A stretch of 64,000 nucleotides of DNA from RHLJ01 sp040222455 (GCA_040222455.1 JAVKDD010000011.1:186001-250000); one strand, 5' to 3'; counted from the first letter of the stretch, positions 1-9,571 are shown. Program-made: numbers and translations. The notes: generated by a model not told the origin, from the sequence alone.

Positions 1-112
1 GAACTAGCTTTTTCATAACTCCAGAATATTGGTATCCTTAAACTTACAAAACCAATGTAAATAAGTCATGTTTAGTTTTTAGATATGATCATTAAGTTTA
101 ATATCATTCTAA

Positions 113-1282
113 ATGAGTCGTTTCCATTCCTATTTAAATTCAGCTACTGCTATACTAAATGAATATGAGGGCAAGGAGCCCTTTTCTATCTTTTTGAAAT
201 CTTTTTTCCGAAAGCACAAAAAGTATGGCTCTCGAGACCGCCGCCTTATTTCGGGATATTGCTATCAATACTTCCGGCTTGGAAAAGCTTACTTAAACCT
301 ATCGCTTGAAGAACGGATTTTAATCGGGATATTCATTTGTGCTGAAAGTCCAAATAAAATGCTGGAAACGCATAAACCTGAATGGAATGAGGCTTCTGGA
401 ATCGATTTAAGAGAAAAATGTATAATGGCAGGAATTAATACAGAAACATTGTTTCTCGAATTATTTCCTTGGAAAGATGAATTAAGCAGGGATATTGAAT
501 TTCTTCCTTTCGTTCAATCATTTTTTGCACAACCCGATGTATTCCTACGAATCAGACCAGGAAAGAAAGAGGCTTTGAAGTATAAATTCAAATCAAAACA
601 TGTACCTTATAAAGAGCTATCGCCTCACACCTTATCTGTAGCTCCTACCGCGAAGGTAAGTGATTTTTTAAGCATCGATTCGGAAGTTGTGATACAGGAT
701 TTAAGCTCACAAAGAGTAGGGGAGTTGTTAGCTGAAGTTTTAGCATCCGATCATCATAAAGTTTGGGATTGTTGTGCGGCAAGTGGAGGGAAATCCATAT
801 TAGCTTATGATTTAAATCCTTCTATAAAACTGACAGTTTCTGATATACGTGAATCAATCTTGTATAATTTGAGAAGCAGATTCGAATCTGCGGGGATTCT
901 AAATTATGATTCAGTTCAGTTAGATTTAACTCAGTCTTCAACTATCCCAAATAGTCTGTTCGATGTAATTATTGCAGATGTTCCTTGCTCAGGAAGTGGA
1001 ACATGGGGAAGAACTCCGGAGCAAATATCCTACTTTGAGGAATCAAAAATTAATGAGTATGCTCAGCTTCAACAAACTATTGTATCGAATGTGATTCCTC
1101 ATTTAAAACCAGGCGGTGTTTTAGTGTTCATCACATGTTCTGTATTTAAAAAAGAGAATGAGGAAAACGTTGAATTTTTTAAGCAAGAGTATCGATTAGA
1201 AGAGTTAAAAAGAAAGGTACTTAAAGGTTATAGTGAAAAAGCAGATTCTATGTTTGTTTCGGTATTAAAGAAAAGCCTTTAG
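113..1282 (+). CDS. RsmB/Nop2-family rRNA cytosine-C5 methyltransferase
   Basis: S-adenosylmethionine-dependent RNA m5C methyltransferase of the RsmB/NOL1/NOP2 (Sun) family, acting on rRNA in the cytoplasm. The SAM-binding motif DCCAASGGKS lies at residues 219-228. The two cysteines of the family mechanism are visible: Cys292 in the PCS motif and Cys342 in the TCS motif. The family describes one as the nucleophile and the other as helping product release. At 389 residues it is a little shorter than RsmB. The N-terminal ~150 residues lack an obvious NusB-like domain, so the exact target base is uncertain. The ATG at 113 is the first in-frame start. The family call is firm; the specific name rsmB is not. 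Confidence 0.88.
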   Translation: MSRFHSYLNSATAILNEYEGKEPFSIFLKSFFRKHKKYGSRDRRLISGYCYQYFRLGKAYLNLSLEERILIGIFICAESPNKMLETHKPEWNEASGIDLREKCIMAGINTETLFLELFPWKDELSRDIEFLPFVQSFFAQPDVFLRIRPGKKEALKYKFKSKHVPYKELSPHTLSVAPTAKVSDFLSIDSEVVIQDLSSQRVGELLAEVLASDHHKVWDCCAASGGKSILAYDLNPSIKLTVSDIRESILYNLRSRFESAGILNYDSVQLDLTQSSTIPNSLFDVIIADVPCSGSGTWGRTPEQISYFEESKINEYAQLQQTIVSNVIPHLKPGGVLVFITCSVFKKENEENVEFFKQEYRLEELKRKVLKGYSEKADSMFVSVLKKSL

Positions 1283-1396
1283 TGATGAACATTTTCTAGA
1301 CGCAAAACTATTGCCTCAAACCTTATAACTCTTACACATTTCACCCTCAACTTTAATATCTTTATAATCTTTAATGTCTATCGAAATTAAGATTGA

Positions 1397-2845
1397 ATGA
1401 GTACGATTGCGCACGAACGATTTGAGGCCGTTATTGGCCTTGAAGTACACGCCCAGCTTTTAACTAAAAGTAAAGCTTTTGCTTCTGTAGCCGCTATATA
1501 TGGCGAAGCACCTAACACACAGGTTACCCCACTTTGTCTTGGCCATCCGGGAACATTGCCGGTAATTAACGAAAACTTAGTTCGCTATATCATAAAAATG
1601 GGGCTGGCAACGAACTGTGGAATCGCTCCACGGTCAATCTTTGCACGAAAAAATTATTTTTATCCCGATTTACCAAAAGGCTATCAAATCTCTCAATTCG
1701 ATACTCCTATTTGTCATGATGGTTATTTAGATATTGAACTTGAAGAGTACAATAAACGAATTGGGATTACTCGTATTCATATGGAAGAAGATGCAGGGAA
1801 GTCTATTCATGATCAAGATCCATATAATACCTTGGTTGATTTGAATCGTGCCGGAACTCCATTAATTGAGATTGTTTCTGAACCGGATTTGAGAACTCCA
1901 CAAGAAGCGTATGCTTATTTGAGTAAAATCAAGCAAATCGTTCAATATTTGGAAATTTGTGATGGAAACATGGAAGAGGGAAGTCTCCGTTGTGATGCAA
2001 ATGTTTCGGTTCGTCCACGTGGACAAGAAAAGCTTGGTACGCGAACAGAGCTTAAAAATATGAACTCGTTTAGAAATGTTGAAAAAGCTATCGACTATGA
2101 AATTTATCGCCAAATTGAGTTGATTGAAGGCGGCGGCGAAGTAGTACAGCAAACTCGCTTGTGGGATACTTCAAAACTACAATCGCGACCAATGCGCTCG
2201 AAAGAAGAAGCACATGATTACCGTTATTTTCCAGAACCGGATTTACCACCAATTATTGTGACCAGTGAACTTTTAGATGAGATAAAAGCTGAACTACCTG
2301 AATTAGCAGATGTTCGCCAAAAGAGGTTTGCTGATGAATATGGTATGAGTGAAGTTGATGCAATAACGCTTACTGAGGATAGATATTTAGCTGATTACTT
2401 TGAATCTGTAGCTGAATACTCCGGGAATCCAAAAGCTGCGTCTAATGTGGTATTAAGTGAAGTTCTAAGAGTGTTAAATGAGCAAAGTATAGATATAAGT
2501 GAATTCATAATCACACCTCAACGTCTTGCTGAACTCATCAAATTAAAAGAAGAGGATAAAATAAATTCCTCTGCTATGCAGACGATATTTAATGCTATGC
2601 TAGAAGGGGATAAATCGCCTGAAGAATTTGCGAAAAAAATGAATTTAATTCAGGTTTCAGACACTGGTTTCTTAGAAGAGCTAGTTGATGAAATTATTGC
2701 AAACAACCCTGACGAAGTACAACGCTACCGGGATGGGAAAAAGCAATTAATGGGATTTTTTGTTGGACAAGCGATGAAGGCATCAAAAGGAAAAGCAAAC
2801 CCAAAAATGGTTACCCAAATGGTTACCAAAAAACTAGAAGGGTAA
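1397..2845 (+). CDS. gatB: Asp/Glu-tRNA amidotransferase subunit B
   Basis: Subunit B of the GatCAB amidotransferase. It binds misacylated Glu-tRNA(Gln) or Asp-tRNA(Asn), activates the acyl group with ATP and receives ammonia from GatA. The N-terminus carries the family signature (VIGLEVHAQL, residues 13-22). It is followed by the catalytic cradle blocks (YQISQFDTPI, MEEDAGKSIHD, EEGSLRCDANVSVRP), and the C-terminus is the helical YqeY-like tail domain. The 482-residue length is normal. gatA and gatC are not adjacent, which is common. The next gene starts 10 bp downstream, so co-transcription is likely. Confidence 0.97.
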   Translation: MSTIAHERFEAVIGLEVHAQLLTKSKAFASVAAIYGEAPNTQVTPLCLGHPGTLPVINENLVRYIIKMGLATNCGIAPRSIFARKNYFYPDLPKGYQISQFDTPICHDGYLDIELEEYNKRIGITRIHMEEDAGKSIHDQDPYNTLVDLNRAGTPLIEIVSEPDLRTPQEAYAYLSKIKQIVQYLEICDGNMEEGSLRCDANVSVRPRGQEKLGTRTELKNMNSFRNVEKAIDYEIYRQIELIEGGGEVVQQTRLWDTSKLQSRPMRSKEEAHDYRYFPEPDLPPIIVTSELLDEIKAELPELADVRQKRFADEYGMSEVDAITLTEDRYLADYFESVAEYSGNPKAASNVVLSEVLRVLNEQSIDISEFIITPQRLAELIKLKEEDKINSSAMQTIFNAMLEGDKSPEEFAKKMNLIQVSDTGFLEELVDEIIANNPDEVQRYRDGKKQLMGFFVGQAMKASKGKANPKMVTQMVTKKLEG

Positions 2846-2855
2846 AAAAGGATTT

Positions 2856-4211
2856 ATGAAAAAGATATTTTGGACGCTTTTAATTGGTGTAGTGTTTGGA
2901 ACGGCTTGTTCAGCAGAACAAGAAAAAGAAATACAACCAACGTTGTTTTCAGCAGAATTATCGGTAGCTGATTCTATTGATCAAACAGGAGATTATTCCG
3001 GGTTTCAAATATTAATTTTTAGCAGAACTAGTGCTGCGGCAGCGGCTGACACCTTATTTTATGGCGTAACTGATAATAATGGTTTTGTTGAAGGTGTAAT
3101 AAACCTTGAAACTGAAGGAGCTTTCCCAACTCAGATAACCAGAAATGGAGTAAATTTAGGCGCTTTACGTTTACTTTTAGCATATGGCGATACGGTTCAT
3201 TTTTCGGGAGAATTCCCCGCTTTTCAGGAGACTTACAAAGTAGAATCTAGAGAAAGTCGAGCCATGAAATTATTTGATCGGGTTGATGCTGGATATAAGC
3301 GGACCAATCAATTTTTAATATCTGGACAAGTTGCTGATTCATTAATCCCCTTTGAACTTCAAAAATGGACAGATTTATACTGGGAAGTTTTTCAAGAGCA
3401 AAAAGGCACTTTCGCCTCAAAATTTGCCTTAGAAAGTGCAGTAAATTTACTAAGTCAGTTCGATGCACCTCAAATGTTCTCAAAACTGAACCAATCATTT
3501 GACGAAGATTTAGCTTACGGACTGGCAATTACAAGAGGCAAAGAATATGTAGCACGCAGGTATGGTTTAGATCGTTCTATTGCATATATGGATTCAGTTA
3601 AATCTTTGACTGATCAAAATGATATTCGTCGGGCGATTGATCAGTCGATTATTAAAATTAATTATGACAGCTTAAGAGTTGAAGAAGCTAGAACGCTACT
3701 TTCAGCATATGATGTTAAATATAACCAAGGTGATTCAGAACCTTCTTTTTGGTATAAGAATATGCGTTTTGACCTCACCTATTTGGCACCTGGCATGGAC
3801 ATTCCAGAATTTAGCTTTGTTACAAGTGAAGGAGATACCATCTCAAACTCGAATATGATTGGAACTCCTTATGTGTTAGAGTTTACATTAATGGCGAATC
3901 AACTTTATCAGTCTCAATACGAAGAGGCTACTGTTATTTATCAGATTTATAATGCAAATGGATTAGAATATTTTACGATTCCGTTTGACCAAAGCTCAAA
4001 CACGATTATTGCATTTTTCCAAGAACGGGATAGATATTGGCAACTAGCCGATCCTCCATCATTTGATAAAAAAGAATTTGTAGAAGATTTCAATGTTCAA
4101 TTTTTTCCAACTAGAATTTTGGTGAATAAAGAAGGAAAAATAGTGAGAAAATATGTCGGACAAGAATTTGAGGGTATAATCCCTGCAATAAGTGAAACTC
4201 TAAAAGACTAA
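2856..4211 (+). CDS. Thioredoxin-fold exported protein without CxxC
   Basis: Exported, probably lipid-anchored protein of 451 residues. The N-terminus is a short hydrophobic signal followed by Cys18, although the -3 residue (Gly) makes the lipobox weak. The middle is helical and unrecognised. The C-terminal ~130 residues look like a TlpA/AhpC-type thioredoxin fold: a 'MDIPEF' entry strand, a later Phe-Phe-Pro-Thr (the cis-Pro region), and 'LVNKEGKIVRKYVGQ' as the closing beta-hairpin. The redox CxxC is absent, so it is unlikely to be a thiol oxidoreductase in the usual sense. It lies 10 bp after gatB and 16 bp before tpiA, in one run of + strand genes. Confidence 0.6.
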   Translation: MKKIFWTLLIGVVFGTACSAEQEKEIQPTLFSAELSVADSIDQTGDYSGFQILIFSRTSAAAAADTLFYGVTDNNGFVEGVINLETEGAFPTQITRNGVNLGALRLLLAYGDTVHFSGEFPAFQETYKVESRESRAMKLFDRVDAGYKRTNQFLISGQVADSLIPFELQKWTDLYWEVFQEQKGTFASKFALESAVNLLSQFDAPQMFSKLNQSFDEDLAYGLAITRGKEYVARRYGLDRSIAYMDSVKSLTDQNDIRRAIDQSIIKINYDSLRVEEARTLLSAYDVKYNQGDSEPSFWYKNMRFDLTYLAPGMDIPEFSFVTSEGDTISNSNMIGTPYVLEFTLMANQLYQSQYEEATVIYQIYNANGLEYFTIPFDQSSNTIIAFFQERDRYWQLADPPSFDKKEFVEDFNVQFFPTRILVNKEGKIVRKYVGQEFEGIIPAISETLKD

Positions 4212-4227
4212 CTTAATACTTAAACCC

Positions 4228-4995
4228 ATGCGTCGATTCTTAATAGCTGGAAATTGGAAAATGAATTGTGGACCTTCAGAAGCTGCTGAGCTCTTAGAAG
4301 GTTTAAAAAAGAAAAAAGCAGAAGTTTCGGAGGATGTGGATGTTCTTGTTTGCCCTCCATCGGTCTCAATTTCCATGTCGGTAACCTACCTTCACGATAC
4401 TGACATTCAAGTAGGAGCTCAGAACTTTCATTATGAGGATAACGGAGCTTTTACCGGCGAAGTAAGTGCATCAATGCTTACTGAGGCGGGCTGTTCTTAT
4501 GTGCTAATTGGTCACTCAGAACGAAGAGAATATTTTGGAGAGAACGATAAAAGTGTAAATAAGAAAATTCACAAAGCTATTGATCATAATTTAGGGCCGG
4601 TTGTTTGTGTGGGTGAAACTCTTGAGCAAAGAAAAGCAGAAGTGCACTTCGACTTAGTTAAAGATCAAGTTATTGCTGCTTTTGAAGGTATAAATGAAGT
4701 TGACGCCTTAGATGTTGTTATTGCTTACGAACCCATTTGGGCTATTGGAACCGGAGAAACAGCGAGCCCGGAACAAGCACAGGAAATGCATGCTCATATA
4801 CGATCAGTAGTTGCAAGTATTTACGATGAAGAAACTTCTGAAGGAATAAGAATTCTTTACGGTGGTAGTATGAAACCCGGAAATGCGGAAGAACTTTTAG
4901 GCCAGAAAGATGTAGACGGTGGCTTAATTGGAGGCGCTAGTTTAGATGCAGATAGCTTTGCACAAATTATTACTACCGCTGAAAAGCTTTCCTGA
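4228..4995 (+). CDS. tpiA: Triosephosphate isomerase
   Basis: Interconverts dihydroxyacetone phosphate and glyceraldehyde 3-phosphate in glycolysis and gluconeogenesis. All catalytic elements are visible: Lys11 in NWKMN, His96 in the IGHSERR motif, and Glu168 at the head of loop 6 (AYEPIWAIGTG). The phosphate-binding GGS motif (ILYGGSMKP) and a following GGLIGGASL block are also present. At 255 residues it is full length. The ATG at 4228 gives the normal start just before the first beta strand. Confidence 0.98.
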   Translation: MRRFLIAGNWKMNCGPSEAAELLEGLKKKKAEVSEDVDVLVCPPSVSISMSVTYLHDTDIQVGAQNFHYEDNGAFTGEVSASMLTEAGCSYVLIGHSERREYFGENDKSVNKKIHKAIDHNLGPVVCVGETLEQRKAEVHFDLVKDQVIAAFEGINEVDALDVVIAYEPIWAIGTGETASPEQAQEMHAHIRSVVASIYDEETSEGIRILYGGSMKPGNAEELLGQKDVDGGLIGGASLDADSFAQIITTAEKLS

Positions 4996-5023
4996 CTTCA
5001 GACGCTAATTAAAATATTGGATC

Positions 5024-5065
5024 GTCACCCTGAACTTGTTTCAGGGTCTGTGGAGATCAAGATGA
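5024..5065. repeat. REP-like palindromic intergenic repeat (family 1)
   Basis: The intergenic element begins GTCACCCTGAA and ends AAGATGAC. Inside it, ACCCTGAA at 5027-5034 pairs with TTCAGGGT at 5040-5047 to form an 8-bp stem with a short loop. It lies between tpiA and purD. Its GTCAyCCTGA start recurs at 8286, so it is probably one copy of a dispersed REP-type family, possibly moved by a RAYT transposase such as the relic at 41.5 kb. Recurrence elsewhere in the genome is inferred. Confidence 0.6.
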
Positions 5066-5141
5066 CTTTGAATAAAGTCTGTAACCAAAGCTTCATAGAT
5101 TCTGAAATGAATTCAGAATAAACTGAATTTTCTTGAAGAAT

Positions 5142-6422
5142 ATGACTTATAACGTGTTATTAATAGGAAGCGGGGGAAGAGAACATGCTTTAGCATGGGG
5201 TATTTCAAAGTCTTCCAAATTAAATAAGCTTTTCGTTGCACCCGGGAATCCTGGTACAGCTTTTTTAGGGGAAAATGTTTCTCTAGATGTATCTAATCAT
5301 GAAGCTGTTTGGGAATTTATACAATCAAATAATATCAATTTAACTGTGGTTGGCCCAGAGCAACCTCTAGTTGAAGGAATTGTTGATTTTCTTGACCAAA
5401 AAAATCATGCGGTATTTGGTCCTAAGAAGCAAGCAGCTATGTTAGAGGGAAGCAAGGAATTTGCCAAAGATTTCATGAAAAGGCATAATATTCCAACAGC
5501 TAACTATGAAGTCTTTAGTCAGGATGAATTTTTTAACGCTGCAGAATACATAAAAAAAGATGGGAAATATCCTGTTGTACTTAAAGCAGATGGACTTGCT
5601 GCCGGAAAAGGAGTGTTAATTCCAGAAACTGAAGAAGAGGCATTACAAGCACTCGAAGAACTTAAAAGTGGATCGTTAAGTGAAGCCGCTTCTAGATTAG
5701 TTATCGAAGAGTTTATGGATGGGGAAGAAGCCTCCGTTTTTGCGATTTGTGATGGAGATACGTTTAAAGTGATTGGTAATGCACAGGATCATAAACGAGT
5801 GGGCGAAGGCGATACAGGTTTAAACACTGGAGGCATGGGGGCTTATTCACCAGCTCCAATTGCAACTCAAGAGATATTAAAAATTACAGAAAGGGATATC
5901 ATTAAACCTACTATCGATGGTATGAAAGCTGAAGGCTATCCCTATCAGGGGATTCTTTATGTGGGATTAATGATCACAAAAGAAGGTCCAAAAGTAGTTG
6001 AATATAATTGTCGTTTTGGGGATCCCGAATGTCAGGTGATTGTGCCAGCGATGAAGTCCGATTTACTTGAGGTGATCGTATCTTGTACAGAAGGAAAACT
6101 TGGAAATACGACCATCGCTTTAGATAATAAGTTTAGATGTACCGTTGTAATGGCTTCAGGTGGTTATCCCGAAGCTTATGAAAAAGGCAAAGAAATTAAG
6201 GGTGTGGATGATGTTGAAAGTGCAATTGTATTTCATGCTGGGACTAAAATCGAAAACGGAACGTTGCTTACTAATGGTGGGAGAGTACTTAACGTAGTAG
6301 GCTCAGGGAATACCCTTCAAGAAGCCATCGATCAATCATATTCCGAAATTCAAAAAATTCATTTTGATAAAGCCTTTTATAGAACCGATATTGGTGCAAA
6401 AGGGTTAATACATTTTAAATGA
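5142..6422 (+). CDS. purD: Phosphoribosylamine-glycine ligase (GARS)
   Basis: Second enzyme of purine synthesis, joining phosphoribosylamine and glycine with ATP. It opens with the N-terminal PurD signature (VLLIGSGGREHALAW), followed by the ATP-grasp domain (VLKADGLAAGKGV; MDGEEASVFAICDG; DTGLNTGGMGAYSPAP) and the NCRFGDPECQ metal/phosphate block. An in-frame TTG at 5133 would add three residues, but the ATG at 5142 places the protein start next to the first beta strand as in homologues, so it is preferred. The TGA stop overlaps the next ATG by 4 bp (ATGA), so translation is likely coupled. Confidence 0.96.
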   Translation: MTYNVLLIGSGGREHALAWGISKSSKLNKLFVAPGNPGTAFLGENVSLDVSNHEAVWEFIQSNNINLTVVGPEQPLVEGIVDFLDQKNHAVFGPKKQAAMLEGSKEFAKDFMKRHNIPTANYEVFSQDEFFNAAEYIKKDGKYPVVLKADGLAAGKGVLIPETEEEALQALEELKSGSLSEAASRLVIEEFMDGEEASVFAICDGDTFKVIGNAQDHKRVGEGDTGLNTGGMGAYSPAPIATQEILKITERDIIKPTIDGMKAEGYPYQGILYVGLMITKEGPKVVEYNCRFGDPECQVIVPAMKSDLLEVIVSCTEGKLGNTTIALDNKFRCTVVMASGGYPEAYEKGKEIKGVDDVESAIVFHAGTKIENGTLLTNGGRVLNVVGSGNTLQEAIDQSYSEIQKIHFDKAFYRTDIGAKGLIHFK

Positions 6423-7240
6423 AGAAACTTTTTCTGATACTATTTTCTGTCCTAATCTCTGCTTCCTCACTTCAAGCACAGAAAAAGGCAATAAACCCTG
6501 ATATTGTAATCACAAATTTAAAAAATCCAACTTCATTATATGTTACTCAAGAGCATATCTATATTGTTGAATCAGGTAAAAACAGAATACTAAAACTAGA
6601 TCACTTTGGAGAGATTAAAAGCACATTAGGAGGTCTTGGAAACGGCGATTATCAGTTCGATACTCCTATTGATATTGATGCAACTAATGGGCTTAAAATT
6701 TATGTTTCTGATTATCGAAACAATAGAATCCAGATATTTGATAAAAGATTTCAGTATTTAACTTCACTTCGAAGATACCCCAGAGCTCGTTCAAGTCGCC
6801 CGATCAAACCCACTCACCTTAGCGTGAATAGTTTTAACGAACTTTTCTTTTACGACCAAGACTCGAATTCCATTATCAGTATTGACGATTTTGGAAATAA
6901 ACAAGATGAGTTTCAAATCCCGAATGTAATAAGAGATGTAAGTGATTTACAGCTAGTTGGAAGGGACTTATTTATCCTTGATCTAAAATCAAAGCAATAC
7001 CATCGATTAGCTTACAATGGAGTACAGGTTCGCAGTTATCCATTAGAAGGGGCCATACAACTTTATGTGGATAAGAAAGAAGAAGAATGGTTAATTAGCT
7101 CCTCATCCATCCGAAATTCAAGAGAGAAAGAATTTGAGGTCTTATTTCCAGAGGATATTAACATCATGGATGTGGTTAAATTGAATGGACTATTTTACGT
7201 TTTAACAGATAAATCGGTGTTAACGATACAAGTTGACTGA
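6419..7240 (+). CDS. Secreted NHL-type beta-propeller protein
   Basis: Exported protein of 273 residues. It has a clear Sec signal peptide (MKKLFLILFSVLIS...) with a likely cleavage after the LQAQ stretch near residue 21. The mature part contains repeated propeller blades typical of NHL/six-bladed propellers: 'IYIVESGKNRILKLDHFGE', 'IYVSDYRNNRIQIFDKRF', then weaker ones. The repeats end without a catalytic motif, so a binding or scaffold role in the periplasm or on the surface is the most that can be said. It overlaps purD by 4 bp and is followed after 2 bp by the LuxE-like gene, implying one transcript. Confidence 0.7.
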   Translation: MKKLFLILFSVLISASSLQAQKKAINPDIVITNLKNPTSLYVTQEHIYIVESGKNRILKLDHFGEIKSTLGGLGNGDYQFDTPIDIDATNGLKIYVSDYRNNRIQIFDKRFQYLTSLRRYPRARSSRPIKPTHLSVNSFNELFFYDQDSNSIISIDDFGNKQDEFQIPNVIRDVSDLQLVGRDLFILDLKSKQYHRLAYNGVQVRSYPLEGAIQLYVDKKEEEWLISSSSIRNSREKEFEVLFPEDINIMDVVKLNGLFYVLTDKSVLTIQVD

Positions 7241-7242
7241 TA

Positions 7243-8241
7243 ATGGAAGTTGAACTAGATTTTATTCTTGATACATCTATTCCCTTCAAAGAAAAAGCGC
7301 TCAAAATTTTCGAATTTCAAAGACAAAATAATCCTGTCTATGGAAAATTTTGCAAAGCGCTTGGGGTAAATAAAGTTGAAGAGCTAAGCGAGATTCCACT
7401 ACTCCCAATTCAAGCCTTTAAAGACGTAACGGTTGTTTCACAACCTAGTTCAAAATTCAATATTCCAAAATTAGAATTTTTTGAATCAAGTGGTACAAGT
7501 GGTATGAGCCGAAGTCGGCATTATTTGGCAAATCCAGAGCTTTACAAACAGTCTATTATCGAAGGGATAAAACAGTTCTACAATTTAGATGAGTTTGTAA
7601 TTTTAGCTTACACACCTGGGTATAATTCTAATCCGCATTCCTCTTTGGTTTGGATGCTAGATTTATTAATTAGTCAAGATCAAACTGGTCTTAGTAGATT
7701 TCTAACACTAGGAAAAGCTTTAGACGAAAAATTAATTCAAGAAATAGAATCGAATGAAAAGCAGATTTTACTCTTTGGTGCAGCATTTGGTTTGTTGGAT
7801 TTGATTAAATTTGGAAATACACAACTACCTAAAAATTCCATCATTATGGAAACAGGAGGGATGAAGACTCATAGAAGGGAAATGACTAAATCAGAGCTTC
7901 AGGTAAAATTAGCGGATGGCTTTCATTTACCATCAAAGAGTACCCACTCAGAATATGGTATGACCGAGTTATTAAGTCAAGCCTACAGTTTAGGGGATGA
8001 ATGGTTTAGCTGTGTTCCATGGATGAATATCACAATCCGGAACCCTGAAAATCCCTTAGAAGAGATGCCATTAGGTGAAGAAGGTTTGATCGGGATCATC
8101 GATTTGGCTAATGTATATTCCTGTTCTTTTTTGTTAACAGGAGATAAAGGACTTCAAAATGAAGGCGGAAAGTTTCAGGTATTGGGAAGATGGAATCCAA
8201 TGAACCTGCGAGGGTGTAATTTTTTAATCGATCAAGACTAA
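7243..8241 (+). CDS. LuxE-like acyl-protein synthetase/acyltransferase
   Basis: Member of the LuxE acyl-protein synthetase family, which activates fatty acids and carries the acyl group to a partner reductase. The adenylate-forming glycine/serine loop is visible (FESSGTSGMSRSRH, near residues 84-97), together with the HSEYGMTELLSQAYS block. Cys325 in the C-terminal NLRGCNF segment matches the position, close to the end of the protein, of the acyl-accepting Cys of bacterial LuxE. The 332-residue length is slightly below LuxE. The LuxC-like reductase gene follows at 8393. No luciferase genes are present, so the pair probably makes a fatty aldehyde or acyl conjugate for another purpose (inference). 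Confidence 0.8.
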   Translation: MEVELDFILDTSIPFKEKALKIFEFQRQNNPVYGKFCKALGVNKVEELSEIPLLPIQAFKDVTVVSQPSSKFNIPKLEFFESSGTSGMSRSRHYLANPELYKQSIIEGIKQFYNLDEFVILAYTPGYNSNPHSSLVWMLDLLISQDQTGLSRFLTLGKALDEKLIQEIESNEKQILLFGAAFGLLDLIKFGNTQLPKNSIIMETGGMKTHRREMTKSELQVKLADGFHLPSKSTHSEYGMTELLSQAYSLGDEWFSCVPWMNITIRNPENPLEEMPLGEEGLIGIIDLANVYSCSFLLTGDKGLQNEGGKFQVLGRWNPMNLRGCNFLIDQD

Positions 8242-8285
8242 ATCAATGACCAATTGTCAATTAGGAATTAAAAATTCTCTAGTCT

Positions 8286-8382
8286 GTCATCCTGATCCGT
8301 CGACTGACGGAGAAGGATCTACACAAACTAGTTTATTGGTTAAGTTTAGTTGTGCAGATTCTTCGCTTTCGCTCAGAATGAC
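8286..8382. repeat. REP-like long palindromic repeat (family 1)
   Basis: A 97-bp element between the LuxE-like and LuxC-like genes. It starts GTCATCCTGA and ends TCAGAATGAC, which is an inverted repeat of its ends. Inside are CCGTCGACTGACGG (a 5-bp stem) and a second nested pair, GATCTACACAAACTA with TAGTTGTGCAGATTC. Its end sequence resembles the element at 5024. It could act as a partial terminator or an mRNA stabiliser between the two genes. Confidence 0.6.
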
Positions 8383-8392
8383 TACATACTAA

Positions 8393-9430
8393 ATGAATAT
8401 CCAAAATCAAATAACAAAAGTATCAGAAGCCGCAAAAAAGTGGCTCCAACCTGATAACCTGGAATTAAAAAAAGCCATTGAAGAAACGGTCAAAGAAGGA
8501 CTATTCAGTTTTGAAGACATTAAATTCCAGATCAGAGCGTTGAAACAGAATTTCGATTCTGGTCAAATTGAAGAATGGGCGAAACGTGCCGGACTTAGCG
8601 AAGAGAAAAACTCGATCGGACAGAAAGTTTTGTGTTTACATGCAGGTAACCTTCCATTAGTAGGATTGCAGGATGCGTTAGGAACCATTCTATCCGGCGC
8701 AGATTATTATGGAAAACTTTCCAAAAAAGATCCCTATTTACTCCGGTCTTTTCTAGATGAGTTGAGAAATTCAGAAATAGAAACGGCAATCAATTATTCC
8801 ACTGATTTAAAAGAATTTAAAAATCTAAAAGCAGATAAAATTCTATTTGCTGGTTCATCAGAATCCGTCCCCAATGTAAACGAAGAACTTAGAAAACTGA
8901 ACGCCGTTACTGAAGAAACCAAATTCGTAATACGAACAGCAAAATTTTCAATGGCTTATATCAACAATGAAAATCCAGAAGTAATTACTGATTTAGTTGA
9001 AGCCATTTTTAGGTATGGAGGACAAGGATGCCGTTCGGTAGCTTTTGTTGTAAGTCCAAACCGATTCAATAAATTGAAATGCCACTTTCAGGATTATATC
9101 GAATCATTTTGGTTGAAGAACCCTCAACATAAAAAGCCTTCCAAAGCACTCGCTTATCAATTTGCCTACAATAAAGCCATTGGGAGAGAACAAGCCTGGC
9201 TTGACGACTTTTTGATCCAGGAAAGTGAAGAATTCCCAGAACTGGATTTTACATTGCATTGGGTTGAAGGAGACGAAACTAAACTAAAAGAATTAAAAGA
9301 GAAGTTCGGGACAGCCGTACAGTCTGTTTATACAGCAGGCGAGAAAATCGAAGGTCTAGAAACCGAATTCCTTAGCAATGCTCAAACTCCAGACCTGTGG
9401 TGGGAGCCTGATGGGGTGAAGTTGTTGTAA
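8393..9430 (+). CDS. LuxC-like acyl-CoA/acyl-protein reductase
   Basis: Acyl-CoA reductase family (LuxC, aldehyde-dehydrogenase superfamily), which reduces an acyl thioester to an aldehyde with NADPH. The active-site cysteine is Cys213 in the GGQGCRSV motif, where an acyl-enzyme forms. The upstream segment with 'AGSSESVPNVNEEL' is the nucleotide-binding part. The protein has 345 residues against ~480 in Vibrio LuxC, so it is a short form lacking some N-terminal sequence. Pairing with the LuxE-like gene supports a fatty-aldehyde-forming function. The physiological product is unknown. Confidence 0.78.
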   Translation: MNIQNQITKVSEAAKKWLQPDNLELKKAIEETVKEGLFSFEDIKFQIRALKQNFDSGQIEEWAKRAGLSEEKNSIGQKVLCLHAGNLPLVGLQDALGTILSGADYYGKLSKKDPYLLRSFLDELRNSEIETAINYSTDLKEFKNLKADKILFAGSSESVPNVNEELRKLNAVTEETKFVIRTAKFSMAYINNENPEVITDLVEAIFRYGGQGCRSVAFVVSPNRFNKLKCHFQDYIESFWLKNPQHKKPSKALAYQFAYNKAIGREQAWLDDFLIQESEEFPELDFTLHWVEGDETKLKELKEKFGTAVQSVYTAGEKIEGLETEFLSNAQTPDLWWEPDGVKLL

Positions 9431-9571
9431 ATTCTCGAATCATCATTCCTGAGATAGTTGGAATTAGGCTCATTTATATTAGAGTATTCAATTCTTTACA
9501 CCCAGTCCACAACTTGTATTGATTATTCCTATTTTTAGCCCCTTAATTGAAAGGAATAATTAATCAAATTC

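Noticed and set aside
5133..5141. TTG start for purD three codons upstream
   Set aside because: The ATG at 5142 fits the family start and no better ribosome-binding site favours the TTG.
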